Below are positions 16,961-26,754 of a DNA stretch of 64,000 bases, piece after piece. A model generated the notes under the pieces. It searched no databases. It saw only the letters and a program-made list of their open reading frames with translations, and was not told the origin of the DNA. The position numbers and the translations under genes were made by a program. The number at the start of each line of letters is the position of its first letter. Within the stretch, counting starts at the first letter, position 1. This DNA is from Microbacterium cremeum (GTDB lineage Bacteria; Actinomycetota; Actinomycetes; Actinomycetales; Microbacteriaceae): positions 1,860,001 to 1,924,000 of the forward strand of contig NZ_CP063812.1 in NCBI RefSeq assembly GCF_015277855.1. The letters run 5' to 3'.

Positions 16961-18691
16961 GTGGACTCGGCTGACACGCCGGCCTGGATCGTCCTCGGCC
17001 GGGCGGATGACACCACCGTCGCGGCACTTCTCGACCCGACAGGCCGGGAGTACGCGCGTGAGCAGTTCGCGGCATCCGTCGAGGCCGAGTGGATCGCGCA
17101 GGCGGAAGCGCGGTTCGCGCCGCGCTGGGTGTGGCACGACACGCCCCGGTGGTACCCGTCCCTGCTCGACCGCGGCATCCGCGTGGCGCGCTGCCACGAC
17201 CTGAGGCTCTGTCACGCGATCCTGCGCTCGTCGATGCTCGTCGATCCTGGGGCGGAGGTCCGCCACGCGAGCGGATGGGATGCCGCGCCCGCGGTCGACA
17301 GCGCCGGCACGGCGCCCGCCCTGTTCACTCTGGACGACGCGTCGATCCCGAGCGGGCCGCCTTCCGATGCCGATGCCGCGATCGCGGAGTTCGCGCGGCA
17401 GCGTCAGGCGATCGCCGGCAGCACCGATCACGGCAGGCTCCGTCTGCTCACGGCGGCGGAATCCGCCGGCGCGCTGGTCGCGGCGGAGATGCGTGCGGCC
17501 GGCCTGCCGTGGGATGTCGCCGAGCACGATCGCATCCTGGTCGAGAGCCTCGGCGAGCGCAGCCCGAGCGGTGGGCAGCCTGCGAAGCTCGCCGCGGCGG
17601 CCGCGCGCGTCCGGGACGCGCTCGGAGATCCGGCCGCGAGCCTCGACTCGCAGCCGAAGCTCCTGCGGGCGCTGCACCGGGTCGGTGTGCTGGTGGATTC
17701 CACGAGCCGATGGGAACTGGCTCAGCAGCGGCACCCCGTCGTCGAACCGCTCCTGGAGTACAAGAAGCTCGCGCGGCTGCTGTCGGCGAACGGCTGGTCA
17801 TGGGTCGACGAGTGGGTCACCGGGGGGCGCTTCCGGCCGGTGTACGTGCCCGGGGGCGTCGTGACAGGCCGATGGGCGTCGTCCGGCGGCGGTGCGCTGC
17901 AGCTTCCCCGGCAGCTGCGCGAGGCGGTCCGCGCTGATCCCGGCTGGCGTCTGGTGGTGGCCGACGTCGCGCAACTCGAGCCCCGCGTGCTCGCCGCGAT
18001 GGCGGGCGACCTGTCCCTCGCGGCGGCGGCGCGAGGTCGCGACCTGTACGCCGGCATCGTCGAAAGCGGCACGGTCGCGACACGGTCCGAGGCCAAGATC
18101 GCGATGCTCGGAGCGATGTACGGCGCGACGACGGGGGAGTCCGGCCGGCTCGTGCCGCGTCTGCGCCGCGCCTACCCGAAGGCGATGGGCCTGGTCGACG
18201 ATGCGGCCCGCGTCGGCGAGGATGGCGGGCTGGTCTCGACGTGGCTCGGCCGCACCTCGCCGCCGCCGTCCTCGACCTGGTCGGACGCGCAGTCGCGCGC
18301 GACCGAGGCCGAGGCATCCGGGGCCGACGAGACCCGCGCCCGTCGCTGGGCACGCGACCGCGGCCGGTTCACGCGCAACTTCGTGGTGCAGGGCACCGCC
18401 GCCGAGTGGGCGCTCGCGTGGCTCGCCGACCTGCGCACGCGTCTGTCGGCGATCGCGCCGGTCGCCGCGGAGGCGAGCGCGCCGTCGTCGGGCCCGGCGT
18501 TCGCCCGGCGCCCGCATATCGCGTTCTTCCTGCACGACGAGGTCATCGTCCACACTCCGGTCGAGCACGCCGAGGCCGCCGCCCAGGCGGTGACGGATGC
18601 CGCGAGCACCGCCGGGCGGATCCTCTTCGGCGAGTTCCCGATCGACTTCCCGCTCGACGTGCGCGTCGCCGACACCGCGCTCAAGGACTGA
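16961..18691 (+). CDS. polA-like DNA polymerase (bifunctional 3'-5' exonuclease/DNA polymerase family)
   Basis: The 576-aa family A polymerase has no 5' nuclease domain. Polymerase motif A is VADVAQLEPRVLAAM, motif B is RSEAKIAMLGAMYGATTGES, and motif C is FFLHDEVIVHTP, so the catalytic Asp and Glu are present. The N-terminal 200 residues occupy the place of the 3'-5' exonuclease, but I see no DxE motif I. Only CHDLRLCHAIL resembles motif II, so proofreading may be lost. It is shorter than PolA and is probably an accessory repair polymerase. Start is GTG. Confidence 0.85.
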   Translation: MDSADTPAWIVLGRADDTTVAALLDPTGREYAREQFAASVEAEWIAQAEARFAPRWVWHDTPRWYPSLLDRGIRVARCHDLRLCHAILRSSMLVDPGAEVRHASGWDAAPAVDSAGTAPALFTLDDASIPSGPPSDADAAIAEFARQRQAIAGSTDHGRLRLLTAAESAGALVAAEMRAAGLPWDVAEHDRILVESLGERSPSGGQPAKLAAAAARVRDALGDPAASLDSQPKLLRALHRVGVLVDSTSRWELAQQRHPVVEPLLEYKKLARLLSANGWSWVDEWVTGGRFRPVYVPGGVVTGRWASSGGGALQLPRQLREAVRADPGWRLVVADVAQLEPRVLAAMAGDLSLAAAARGRDLYAGIVESGTVATRSEAKIAMLGAMYGATTGESGRLVPRLRRAYPKAMGLVDDAARVGEDGGLVSTWLGRTSPPPSSTWSDAQSRATEAEASGADETRARRWARDRGRFTRNFVVQGTAAEWALAWLADLRTRLSAIAPVAAEASAPSSGPAFARRPHIAFFLHDEVIVHTPVEHAEAAAQAVTDAASTAGRILFGEFPIDFPLDVRVADTALKD

Positions 18692-18723
18692 GCAGCTCGG
18701 AGGCCGCATCCAGGCCGCGACGA

Positions 18724-18729
18724 TAGACT
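18724..18729 (+). promoter_or_regulatory. -10 box of rnpB
   Basis: TAGACT ends 7 bases before the predicted 5' end of RNase P RNA. Confidence 0.5.
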
Positions 18730-18736
18730 CGCACCC

Positions 18737-19112
18737 GCGAATGGGTCGGCTGGACGGTCGCGTCGCGGGCGGTTCGCCGCCCCGCGCCGAGGAACGTCCG
18801 GGCTCCACAGGGCAGGGCGGTGGGTAACACCCACCCGGAGCGATCCGCGAGACAGTGCCACAGAGAGCAGACCGCCGGGACGCGAGTCCCGGTAAGGGTG
18901 AAAGGGTGGTGTAAGAGACCACCGGGGTCGCGGTGACGCGGCCCGCAAGGTAAACCTCGCCCGGAGCAAGGCCAGACAGGGGATGACGACGCGGCCCGCC
19001 GAGTCCCCGGGTAGGCCGCTGGAGCGGCACGGCAACGTGTCGCCGAGAGAGATGACCGTCCACGGGGCTTCGCCCCCGGACAGAACCCGGCGTACAGGCC
19101 GGCCCATTCGCG
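18737..19112 (+). ncRNA. rnpB: RNase P RNA, bacterial class A
   Basis: The RNA matures tRNA 5' ends. Helix P1 is formed by GCGAATGGGTCGG at the 5' end and CCGGCCCATTCGC at the 3' end. Conserved core pieces are GAGGAACGTCCGGGCTCCAC near the start, CACAGAGAGCAGACCGCC and GGTAAGGGTGAAAGGGTGG in the middle, and ACAGAACCCGGCGTACAGGC near the end. The length of about 376 nt fits an actinobacterial class A molecule. Ends are estimated from P1. Confidence 0.93.
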
Positions 19113-19138
19113 CTCTCGTCGGCCCCGGCGCCGAGGCG

Positions 19139-19903
19139 TCAGTCGCGCGCGAGCGCCGCCGCCCCGATGATGCCGGCATTGTTGCGATGCACCGCCGGCA
19201 CGATCGGAGTCTTGAGATCGAGCAGGTGCAGGAACTGGTCCGAGTGCTTCGACACTCCGCCGCCGACGACGAACAGGTCGGGGCTGAAGAGGAACTCGAT
19301 GTGGCTGTAGTACCACTGCAGGCGCTTGGCCCACTGCTGCCACGTCAGGTCGTCGCGCTCCATGGCCGAGTACGCGGCGTAGGCCTCGGCATCCCTCCCG
19401 TGCTTCGCACGCTGCACGTGCCCGAGCTCGGAGTTGGGCACCAGGACTCCGTTGTACAGCAGTGCCGAGCCGATGCCGGTGCCGAGGGTCGTGAGGATGG
19501 TCAGGCCCGGCTGGCCCTTCGCCGCGCCGTATCGCACCTCGGCGACGCCGGCGACATCGGCGTCGTTGGCGAAGTGGATGTCGCGTCCGAGGCCGTCCTC
19601 GAAGAACTTCTCGGCCTCGAAGTCGATCCAGTCGTCCGAGACGTTCGCCGCAGACAGCGTGCGGCCGTTCTTCACGATCGCCGGGAACGCGACGCCCAGC
19701 GGCACCGACGCGTCGTCCTCGACGCCGAGGGTCGAGAGCACCTCGGTCACGGCGGCGAGCACATCGGGCGGATGTGCACCCGCGGGCGTCGCGACCTTCA
19801 CGCGATCGCTCACGAGCTCGCCGCGCTCGAGGTCCACGATGCCCGCCTTGATGCCGGTTCCGCCGATGTCCACGCCTACCGCGCGCGCTGCCTCAGATGC
19901 CAT
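19139..19903 (-). CDS. ppgK: polyphosphate glucokinase
   Basis: This 254-aa ROK-family kinase phosphorylates glucose using polyphosphate, and often ATP. It has the phosphate-binding start VGVDIGGTGIKAGIVDL, a second phosphate loop TTLGTGIGSALLYNG and the ending FVVGGGVSKHSDQFLHLL. Actinobacterial PpgK proteins near sigA share this pattern. The ATG at 19903 is preferred; a GTG two codons upstream is possible. It runs towards rnpB. Confidence 0.88.
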   Translation of the reverse strand: MASEAARAVGVDIGGTGIKAGIVDLERGELVSDRVKVATPAGAHPPDVLAAVTEVLSTLGVEDDASVPLGVAFPAIVKNGRTLSAANVSDDWIDFEAEKFFEDGLGRDIHFANDADVAGVAEVRYGAAKGQPGLTILTTLGTGIGSALLYNGVLVPNSELGHVQRAKHGRDAEAYAAYSAMERDDLTWQQWAKRLQWYYSHIEFLFSPDLFVVGGGVSKHSDQFLHLLDLKTPIVPAVHRNNAGIIGAAALARD

Positions 19904-20018
19904 GGCCACAGCCTAGCCAGGCGGCCGCACGCGGTCGGAAGCGGGTCGACGCCGACGCGGCGCGGATCAGTAGGATCGTGCTGACGGCGGCGGTGCCCGC
20001 GATCGGGAGGAGTGCAGG

Positions 20019-20243
20019 ATGAGCGGTGACAGCGAGAAGTACTGGTACAACCTCAAGACCGGGGACGTCGAGAAGGGGTACGAATCGCCCTCCGTCGATC
20101 GCGCGGGTCCCTTCGAAACGCCGGAGGAGGCCGCCCGCGCCCCCGAGATCATGCGCGAGCGCTCCCGCGCGTGGGCCGAGGACGAAGCGCGCGACGACTC
20201 GTGGGGGGATGGCGAGTCCGGCAAGTCGACCCGCGACCAGTAG
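20019..20243 (+). CDS. small SPOR-like protein
   Basis: The 74-aa hydrophilic, acidic protein begins MSGDSEKYWYNLKTGDVEKG, the tetrad found in short actinobacterial proteins labelled SPOR domain-containing. Its second half is Arg/Glu-rich with alternating charge. GGGAGGAGTGCAGG is a strong ribosome site and a TAGGAT -10 box lies about 40 bp upstream. It has no signal peptide, so peptidoglycan binding is doubtful. It sits 51 bp before glnA2. Confidence 0.7.
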   Translation: MSGDSEKYWYNLKTGDVEKGYESPSVDRAGPFETPEEAARAPEIMRERSRAWAEDEARDDSWGDGESGKSTRDQ

Positions 20244-20294
20244 TCTGGCATCGGCCGCGATCGGCCCGGCGGTGCAGGCACCGGAGAGGATGCG

Positions 20295-21632
20295 ATGGAC
20301 AAGCAGCGTGACTTCGTTCTGAGGACCATCGAGGAGCGGGGCGTGAAGTTCGTCCGGCTGTGGTTCACCGATGTGATCGGAACGCTCAAGTCGGTCGCCA
20401 TCGCGCCCGCAGAGGTCGAGGGCGCCTTCAGCGAGGGCCTCGGTTTCGACGGATCCGCGATCGAGGGGCTCACGCGCTCGTACGAGTCGGATCTGCTCGC
20501 GCATCCCGACCCCACCACGTTCCAGATCCTGCCCTGGCGCGGCGAGATCGACCCCACGGCCCGCATGTTCTGCGACATCACGACGCCCGACGGTCAGCCG
20601 GCCGTCGCCGACCCGCGGCACGTGCTCAAGCGCACGCTCGCGAAGGCGGCGGACTCCGGGTTCACTTTCTACACGCACCCCGAGATCGAGTTCTACCTGC
20701 TGAAGTCGTCGGCGTTTGGCGCCGAGGGGCCGGAGCCCGTCGATTCCGCCGGCTACTTCGACAACGTGCCGGGAGGCACTGCGCACGACTTCCGCCGCCG
20801 CTCGGTGCGCATGCTCGAAGACCTGGGGATCTCGGTCGAGTTCAGCCACCACGAGGGCGGCCCGGGCCAGAACGAGATCGACCTGCGCTACGCCGATGCA
20901 CTGGCGACCGCCGACAACATCATGACGTTCCGCACCGTCATCAAGGAGGTCGCGATCGAGCAGGGCGTCTACGCGACGTTCATGCCGAAGCCGATGACCG
21001 GCAAGCCCGGCAGCGGCATGCACACGCACATGTCGCTGTTCGAAGGAGACATGAACGCGTTCTACGAGGAGGGCGCCCAGTACCAGCTCTCCAAGGTCGG
21101 GCGCCAGTTCATCGCCGGCCTGCTCCGCCACGCCAACGAGATCTCGGCGGTGACGAACCAGTTCGTCAACTCCTACAAGCGGCTGTGGGGCGGAGACGAG
21201 GCCCCGAGCTTCATCTGCTGGGGTCACAACAATCGCTCCGCGCTCGTGCGAGTGCCGCTGTACAAGCCCAACAAGGGCCAGTCCTCGCGCGTGGAGTACC
21301 GTGCACTGGACTCCGCCGCGAACCCGTACCTGTCGTTCGCTCTCATGCTCGCAGCCGGTCTGAAGGGCATCGAGGGCGAGTACGAGCTGCCCCCCGAGGC
21401 GGAAGACAACGTGTGGTCGCTGACGGATGCCGAGCGTCGCGCGCTCGGCTACGCGCCGCTGCCGGCGAGCCTCGATCACGCGCTGGAGTACATGGAGGAG
21501 TCCGAGCTCGTCGCCGAGACGCTGGGCGAGCAGGTCTTCAACTACGTGCTGCTGAACAAGCGCCGCGAGTGGCAGGAGTACCGATCGCAGGTGACGCACT
21601 TCGAGCTCAAGAGCAACCTCGAGATGCTCTGA
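20295..21632 (+). CDS. glnA2: glutamine synthetase GlnA2
   Basis: Glutamine synthetase condenses glutamate and ammonia using ATP. The 445-aa protein has GPGQNEIDLRYADAL, the ATP loop KPMTGKPGSGMHTHMSL and the late motif EYELPPEAEDNVWSLTDAE. That last motif is the form seen in GlnA2 of mycobacteria, shorter than GlnA1. It lies 13 bp before glnE, as in Mycobacterium. Whether it makes glutamine or, like some GlnA2 relatives, uses other amines cannot be read from sequence. Confidence 0.92.
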   Translation: MDKQRDFVLRTIEERGVKFVRLWFTDVIGTLKSVAIAPAEVEGAFSEGLGFDGSAIEGLTRSYESDLLAHPDPTTFQILPWRGEIDPTARMFCDITTPDGQPAVADPRHVLKRTLAKAADSGFTFYTHPEIEFYLLKSSAFGAEGPEPVDSAGYFDNVPGGTAHDFRRRSVRMLEDLGISVEFSHHEGGPGQNEIDLRYADALATADNIMTFRTVIKEVAIEQGVYATFMPKPMTGKPGSGMHTHMSLFEGDMNAFYEEGAQYQLSKVGRQFIAGLLRHANEISAVTNQFVNSYKRLWGGDEAPSFICWGHNNRSALVRVPLYKPNKGQSSRVEYRALDSAANPYLSFALMLAAGLKGIEGEYELPPEAEDNVWSLTDAERRALGYAPLPASLDHALEYMEESELVAETLGEQVFNYVLLNKRREWQEYRSQVTHFELKSNLEML

Positions 21633-21645
21633 CCTCGTCGCGCGA

Positions 21646-24600
21646 ATGTCTGCGAGCGAACGATCGGGCTCTCTGACGCCGCTGGCGCGGCTGGGGTTCG
21701 GCCGCCTCACCGAGGCCGAGGCGCTCCTGGCTGAGCTGCACGATGCCGCCGGGATCCCGCGGGAGCGGGCTCTGGACGGCGCCGCCGGCGCGGCGGACCC
21801 CGACGAGGCGCTGCACGCGGTCACACGGCTCGCGCGCCGCGACGCCGGGGCCGTCCGGCAGGCCGCCGGGCACGATCGCGCGTGGCGCGTGCTGTGGGCG
21901 CTGCTGGGCGCGTCGACGGGCTTCGGCGAGTTCTTCCTGCGGCATCCCGCCGAGCTCGCAGAGCTCGCCGATGCGGGGGACGTGCTGCCGACGGATGCCG
22001 AGATGCGCGCATCGCTGCTGGATGCCGTCGGTGCCGTCGAGGGATTCGCCGACGACGGCGGTGAGACGGCATGGGTGGCGCTTCGTGCCCGCTATCGCCG
22101 GATCCTCGCCCGCATCGCCGCCTACGACCTGCTGAGCGCGTCTCCGGTGGACGAGATCGCGGCCGTCTCGGCCGCCCTCGCTGATGCCGCGGGCGCCGCG
22201 CTGGAGGCCTCCCTCGCCGTCGCCCGCACCCGTGTCTCGCGCGGCGCCGCCGGAGCCGGCCTGTTCCCGCGGGAGGACGTGGCGCGCACCCGGCTCGCGA
22301 TCATCGGCATGGGCAAGACCGGCGCGCGTGAGCTGAACTACGTCAGCGACGTGGACGTGATCTACGTCGCCGGAGCCGACGATGCCGTGATCGACGAGCT
22401 GGGGGAGAGCCGCGTCGTCGACATCGCCACCCGGCTCGCCGTCCAGACGATGCGCGGCATCTCCGAGATCGAGGTCGAGCCGCCGCTGTGGGAGGTCGAC
22501 GCGAACCTGCGCCCCGAGGGCAAGCAGGGCGCCCTGGTGCGCACCCTCGACTCGCACCTGGCGTACTACGAGCGGTGGGCGAAGAGCTGGGAGTTCCAGG
22601 CTCTGCTCAAGGCACGCCCGATCGCAGGCGACCCCGCGCTCGCGCAGGCCTATCTCGACGCGGTGCAGCCGAAGGTGTGGACCAGCGCGGCGCGCGAGAA
22701 CTTCGTCGACAGCGTGCAGCGGATGCGGGAACGCGTCACCGAGCACATCCCCGCGGACGACGTGCCGTACCAGATCAAGCTCGGCCCGGGCGGGATCCGC
22801 GACATCGAGTTCACCGTGCAGCTGCTCCAGCTCGTGCACGGACTCACCGACGACCGCATCCGGCAGCGGGGAACGCTCGAGGCTCTGGACGCGCTCGTCG
22901 ACCAGGGGTACATCGGCCGTGCCGAGGCATCCGCATTCTCGCGCGACTACCGTGTGCTGCGTCTGCTCGAGCATCGCGTGCAGCTGCGTCGCCTGCGTCG
23001 CACGCACCTCATGCCGGCGCGCCCCGAAGACCTGCGCGTGCTCGCGCGGGCTTCCGGACTCGCCGACACCGGCGACGGTGTGTGGCAGCTGTGGGAGTCC
23101 GTCAAACGCGAGGTGCGCGACATCCATGTGCGGCTCTTCTACCGGCCGCTGCTGTCGGCGGTGGCGGCGCTTCCGGCCGACGAACGACTGCTCTCGCCTC
23201 AGCAGGCGCATGACCGGCTGGCCGCGATCGGCTTCGCCGACCCCGCCGGCGCGCTGCGGCACATCGCGGCGCTCACCAGCGGGCTGAGCCGGAAGGCGAC
23301 GATCCAGCGGCATCTGATGCCGGTCATGATCCGGTGGTTCGCCGACGGCGTCGATCCGGACTACGGTCTCATCGCGTTCCGGCGGCTGAGTGAGCGCCTC
23401 GGCGACACGCACTGGTTCCTGCGGATGCTGCGCGACTCGTCCGGCGCCGCCGAGAGCCTCTCGCGCGTGCTCGCCGGATCGCGGTACGTGGGCGAGCTGA
23501 TGGAGTGGATCCCCGAGTCCGCCGCGTGGCTCGACGATCCCGACCTGCTGCGGCCGCGCTCCGGCGTGGCGCTGCAGGACGAGGCGCGCGCCATCCAGAC
23601 CCGCCATGACACCACGATCGACGCGATGCGCGCGGTGCGAGCACTTCGTCGGCGCGAACAGCTGCGCATCGCGATGGCTGCCATCCTCGGCTCGGTCACG
23701 ATCGAGGAGATCGCCGAGGCGCTGACCACCATCACCGACGTCACGATCCAGGCCACGCTGCGGGCGGTGCGGCGCGAGATCGTGCCGGCCGAGGACTCCG
23801 CCCTCGATTTCTCGGTGATCGCGATGGGCCGCTTCGGCGGAGCCGAGCTGGGTTTCGGGTCGGACGCCGACGTCATGTACGTGTATCGCCCCAACGGCGT
23901 GGATCCGCAGCGTGCACACGAGCTCGCCCTCAAGCTCGTCTCGGCGCTGCGCACCCACTCCGAGGATCAGCGCGTGCCGCTCGAGCTGGACGCCGACCTG
24001 CGGCCGGAGGGCCGCAACGGGCCCATGGCGCGCTCGCTCGACGCGTACGCCGAGTACTACCGGCGGTGGGCGCTCCCCTGGGAGGCGCAGGCCCTTCTGC
24101 GCGCGCGCGGCGTCGCCGGCAGCGTCAAGCTGATCGGCGATTTCATCGCCCTCGCCGACCAGGTTCGCTACCCGAGCGCGGTCGAGCCGAACGCCGTGCG
24201 CGAGATCAAGCGCATCAAGGCCCGTGTCGAGAGCGAGCGGCTGCCGCAGGGGGTGGACCCGTCGCGGCACCTCAAACTCGGCCCTGGCTCGCTCAGCGAC
24301 GTGGAGTGGCTCGTGCAGCTGCTGCAGCTGCAGCACGCGCATGCCGTACCCGGGCTGCGCACGACGTCGACGCTCGGCGCGCTCCGCGCCGCCGCGGACG
24401 CCGGGCTGGTGCCCGCCAACGCGGCCGGCCGCCTCGCCGAGGCGTGGCGGCTCGCGAGCCGCCTGCGGTCGGCCAACACGCTGCTCTCGGGGCAGACGAG
24501 CGACGTCCTGCCCGTGGACCGCAAGAAGCTCGACGGGATCGGCCGCCTCCTCGAGTACCCCCCGCGCTCGGCGACGCAGGTCGAGGAGGACTACCTCGGC

Positions 24601-24648
24601 ACCACGCGTCGCGCGCGCCGCGTGTTCGAGAAGCTCTTCTACGGCTAG
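21646..24648 (+). CDS. glnE: bifunctional glutamine synthetase adenylyltransferase/adenylyl-removing enzyme
   Basis: The 1000-aa protein adds AMP to, and removes it from, the regulatory Tyr of glutamine synthetase. Both nucleotidyltransferase domains are complete: GMGKTGARELNYVSDVDVIY near residue 225 and AMGRFGGAELGFGSDADVMY near residue 727, each with GxxG and SDxD. Each is followed by a helical GlnD-type domain with LGPGGIRDIEF or LGPGSLSDVEW. Its target is most probably GlnA1, convergent downstream. It ends at a strong hairpin. Confidence 0.95.
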   Translation: MSASERSGSLTPLARLGFGRLTEAEALLAELHDAAGIPRERALDGAAGAADPDEALHAVTRLARRDAGAVRQAAGHDRAWRVLWALLGASTGFGEFFLRHPAELAELADAGDVLPTDAEMRASLLDAVGAVEGFADDGGETAWVALRARYRRILARIAAYDLLSASPVDEIAAVSAALADAAGAALEASLAVARTRVSRGAAGAGLFPREDVARTRLAIIGMGKTGARELNYVSDVDVIYVAGADDAVIDELGESRVVDIATRLAVQTMRGISEIEVEPPLWEVDANLRPEGKQGALVRTLDSHLAYYERWAKSWEFQALLKARPIAGDPALAQAYLDAVQPKVWTSAARENFVDSVQRMRERVTEHIPADDVPYQIKLGPGGIRDIEFTVQLLQLVHGLTDDRIRQRGTLEALDALVDQGYIGRAEASAFSRDYRVLRLLEHRVQLRRLRRTHLMPARPEDLRVLARASGLADTGDGVWQLWESVKREVRDIHVRLFYRPLLSAVAALPADERLLSPQQAHDRLAAIGFADPAGALRHIAALTSGLSRKATIQRHLMPVMIRWFADGVDPDYGLIAFRRLSERLGDTHWFLRMLRDSSGAAESLSRVLAGSRYVGELMEWIPESAAWLDDPDLLRPRSGVALQDEARAIQTRHDTTIDAMRAVRALRRREQLRIAMAAILGSVTIEEIAEALTTITDVTIQATLRAVRREIVPAEDSALDFSVIAMGRFGGAELGFGSDADVMYVYRPNGVDPQRAHELALKLVSALRTHSEDQRVPLELDADLRPEGRNGPMARSLDAYAEYYRRWALPWEAQALLRARGVAGSVKLIGDFIALADQVRYPSAVEPNAVREIKRIKARVESERLPQGVDPSRHLKLGPGSLSDVEWLVQLLQLQHAHAVPGLRTTSTLGALRAAADAGLVPANAAGRLAEAWRLASRLRSANTLLSGQTSDVLPVDRKKLDGIGRLLEYPPRSATQVEEDYLGTTRRARRVFEKLFYG

Positions 24649-24703
24649 CGACGGATGCCGCGCCGCGGCGTCGTGCGGCGGGCCGCGGCATCCGTCGGCG
24701 AAC

Positions 24704-24741
24704 GCGAAGGGGCCCCGGGTCGAAACCCGGGGCCCCTTCGC
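24704..24741. terminator. bidirectional terminator between glnE and glnA1
   Basis: GCGAAGGGGCCCCGGGT pairs perfectly over 17 bp with its complement across a CGAA tetraloop. A weaker GACGGATGCCGCG hairpin precedes it. It separates the convergent glnE and glnA1 genes. Confidence 0.85.
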
Positions 24742-24753
24742 TGCCGGAAACCG

Positions 24754-26178
24754 TCAGACGCCGAAGTACAGCTCGTACTCGAACGGGTGCGGACGTGCGT
24801 TGATCGGCTGGATCTCGTTCTCGATCTTGTACTCGATCCAAGTCTCGATCAGCTCGGGCGTGAACACGTTGCCGCGCGTCAGGAACTCCTGGTCGGCGCG
24901 GAGCGCCTCGAGCGAGTCGAGCAGCGAGTTCGGCACCTGCGGGATGTTCTTCGCCTCCTCGGGGGGAAGCTCGTAAAGGTCCTTGTCAACGGGCTCGTGC
25001 GGCTCGATGCGGTTGATGATGCCGTCGATGCCGGCCATCAGCTGGGCGGCGAACGCGAGATACGGGTTGCCCGAGGAGTCCGGCGCACGGAACTCGATGC
25101 GCTTGGCCTTCGGGTTGGATCCGGTGATCGGGATGCGGATCGCCGCGGAGCGGTTGCCGGCCGAGTACACGAGGTTGACCGGAGCCTCGTAGCCCTTCAC
25201 CAGGCGCTTGTACGAGTTGAGCGTGGGGTTGGTGAACGCCAGGACCGCCGGCGCGTGCGCCAGCAGCCCGCCGATGTACCAGCGGGCGGTGTCGGAGAGC
25301 TGCGCGTAGCCCTTCTCGTCGAAGAACAGCGGCTTGCCGTCCAGCCACAGCGACTGGTGCGTGTGCATGCCCGAGCCGTTGTCGCCGAACAGCGGCTTCG
25401 GCATGAAGGTCGCGACCTTGCCCCACTCGTTGGCGACGTTCTTGACGATGTACTTGAACTTCAGGATGTCGTCGGCCGCGTGCACCATCGTGTCGAAGCG
25501 GTAGTTGATCTCCTGCTGGCCGCCGGTGCCCACCTCATGGTGCGCGCGCTCGAGGTGCAGCCCCGACTCGATGAGCCGCAAGCTGATGTCGTCACGCAGG
25601 TCGGCGGTCTTGTCGACCGGCGACACCGGGAAGTAGCCGCCCTTGTACGGCGTCTTGTTGGCGAGGTTGCCGCCGTCCTCGACGCGACCCGAGTTCCAGG
25701 CGCCCTCCTCGGAGTCCACGGAGTAGAAGCTCGAGTTCTGCTTCACCTCGTAGCGGACGTCGTCGAAGATGTAGAACTCGGCCTCGGGGGCGAAGAACGC
25801 GGTGTCGGCGATGCCCGTGGAGGCGAGGTACTTCTCGGCCTTCTTCGCGACCTGGCGCGGGTCCTTGTGGTAGATCTCACCGGTGCGCGGGTTGTAGATG
25901 TCGAAGACCATGACGAGGGTCTTCGCCTCGCGGAACGGGTCGAGGAACCCCGTCGACACATCCGGGATCAGCTGCATGTCCGATTCGTGGATGTTCGCGA
26001 ATCCCCGGATCGAGGAGCCGTCGAACAGCTGGCCGACCGTGAAGAACTCCTCATCGACGGTGGAGGCCGGGATGTTGAAGTGCTGCTGCACGCCAGGAAG
26101 GTCCGTGAACCGGATGTCGAGGAACTTGACGTCCTCGTCCTTGATGAACTTCAGCACCTCGGATGAATCTTTGAACAT
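24754..26178 (-). CDS. glnA: glutamine synthetase type I (GlnA1)
   Basis: This is the main ammonium-assimilating enzyme; 474 aa is the full GSI-beta length. It shows [19 protein letters not shown], the ATP loop [30 protein letters not shown] and the adenylylation site [14 protein letters not shown] with its Tyr. It should therefore be controlled by GlnE next door. A GlnR-type box lies 74-111 bp upstream of its ATG. Confidence 0.95.
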   Translation of the reverse strand: MFKDSSEVLKFIKDEDVKFLDIRFTDLPGVQQHFNIPASTVDEEFFTVGQLFDGSSIRGFANIHESDMQLIPDVSTGFLDPFREAKTLVMVFDIYNPRTGEIYHKDPRQVAKKAEKYLASTGIADTAFFAPEAEFYIFDDVRYEVKQNSSFYSVDSEEGAWNSGRVEDGGNLANKTPYKGGYFPVSPVDKTADLRDDISLRLIESGLHLERAHHEVGTGGQQEINYRFDTMVHAADDILKFKYIVKNVANEWGKVATFMPKPLFGDNGSGMHTHQSLWLDGKPLFFDEKGYAQLSDTARWYIGGLLAHAPAVLAFTNPTLNSYKRLVKGYEAPVNLVYSAGNRSAAIRIPITGSNPKAKRIEFRAPDSSGNPYLAFAAQLMAGIDGIINRIEPHEPVDKDLYELPPEEAKNIPQVPNSLLDSLEALRADQEFLTRGNVFTPELIETWIEYKIENEIQPINARPHPFEYELYFGV

Positions 26179-26251
26179 GAAGACTCCAGAGGTAGGGCAT
26201 TCGGGAACGCCCGCGCACGGCGCGGACTTGCTGGCACGCTATCGGCAGGGG

Positions 26252-26289
26252 ATTGCCCGGCAGTGTCACCTATGTTTCCGGCATGTTAC
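26252..26289 (-). promoter_or_regulatory. GlnR box upstream of glnA1
   Basis: Read on the minus strand the sequence is GTAAC-N6-GAAAC-N6-GACAC-N6-GCAAT. The first pair is a perfect match to the actinobacterial GlnR motif GTnAC-N6-GAAAC, and the second pair is partial. It lies 74-111 bp before glnA1 and 25 bp before the divergent RDD gene. Confidence 0.65.
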
Positions 26290-26313
26290 GGGCGGCTGGA
26301 TACGCTGGAGCGT

Positions 26314-26706
26314 GTGACACAGAGCGCACAGGACTATCCGGGCGAGCGCCTCGGGCTGCCCCGCGAGGGCAGCGGATCCATCGGACGACTCGGCCGCCGC
26401 GTGGGCGCGCTGTTCGTCGACTACGGAGCGGCGTACCTCATCTCGGGTTTCTTCGCCTGGGACGCACTGGCGATCCTCGCGATCTTCGCGGCGATCCAGC
26501 TGGTGTTCCTCCCGACACTTCAGGGCAGCCCGGGCCACCGACTGTTCGGACTGCGCCTCGTCCGCCTCGACGGTGCGTGGGTGGGGCTGTGGCGGCCGAT
26601 CATCCGCACGGCACTGCTCATCGTGGTGATCCCGGCGGTCATCTGGGACCCCGACCAGCGCGGGCTGCACGACAAGGCCGCGGGGACCGTTCTCGTCCGG
26701 GCGTGA
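26314..26706 (+). CDS. RDD family membrane protein
   Basis: The 130-aa protein has the Arg-Asp start of the family in GRLGRRVGALFVDYG. Membrane segments lie at about residues 27-45, 47-65 and 90-108, with the conserved GSPGHRLFGLRLV loop between. It starts at a GTG 7 bases after TACGCT, so the mRNA may be nearly leaderless, though GGAG at 26307 could serve as a ribosome site. RDD proteins have no firm common function. It is divergent from glnA1 across the GlnR box. Confidence 0.8.
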   Translation: MTQSAQDYPGERLGLPREGSGSIGRLGRRVGALFVDYGAAYLISGFFAWDALAILAIFAAIQLVFLPTLQGSPGHRLFGLRLVRLDGAWVGLWRPIIRTALLIVVIPAVIWDPDQRGLHDKAAGTVLVRA

Positions 26707-26711
26707 CGACG

Positions 26712-26739
26712 GATGCCGCGGCGAGATCGCCGCGGCATC
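26712..26739. terminator. bidirectional hairpin terminator
   Basis: GATGCCGCGGCGA and its 13-nt complement with a two-base loop lie between the convergent RDD and DUF4191 genes. Confidence 0.75.
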
Positions 26740-26754
26740 AGACCCGGGACCCGC

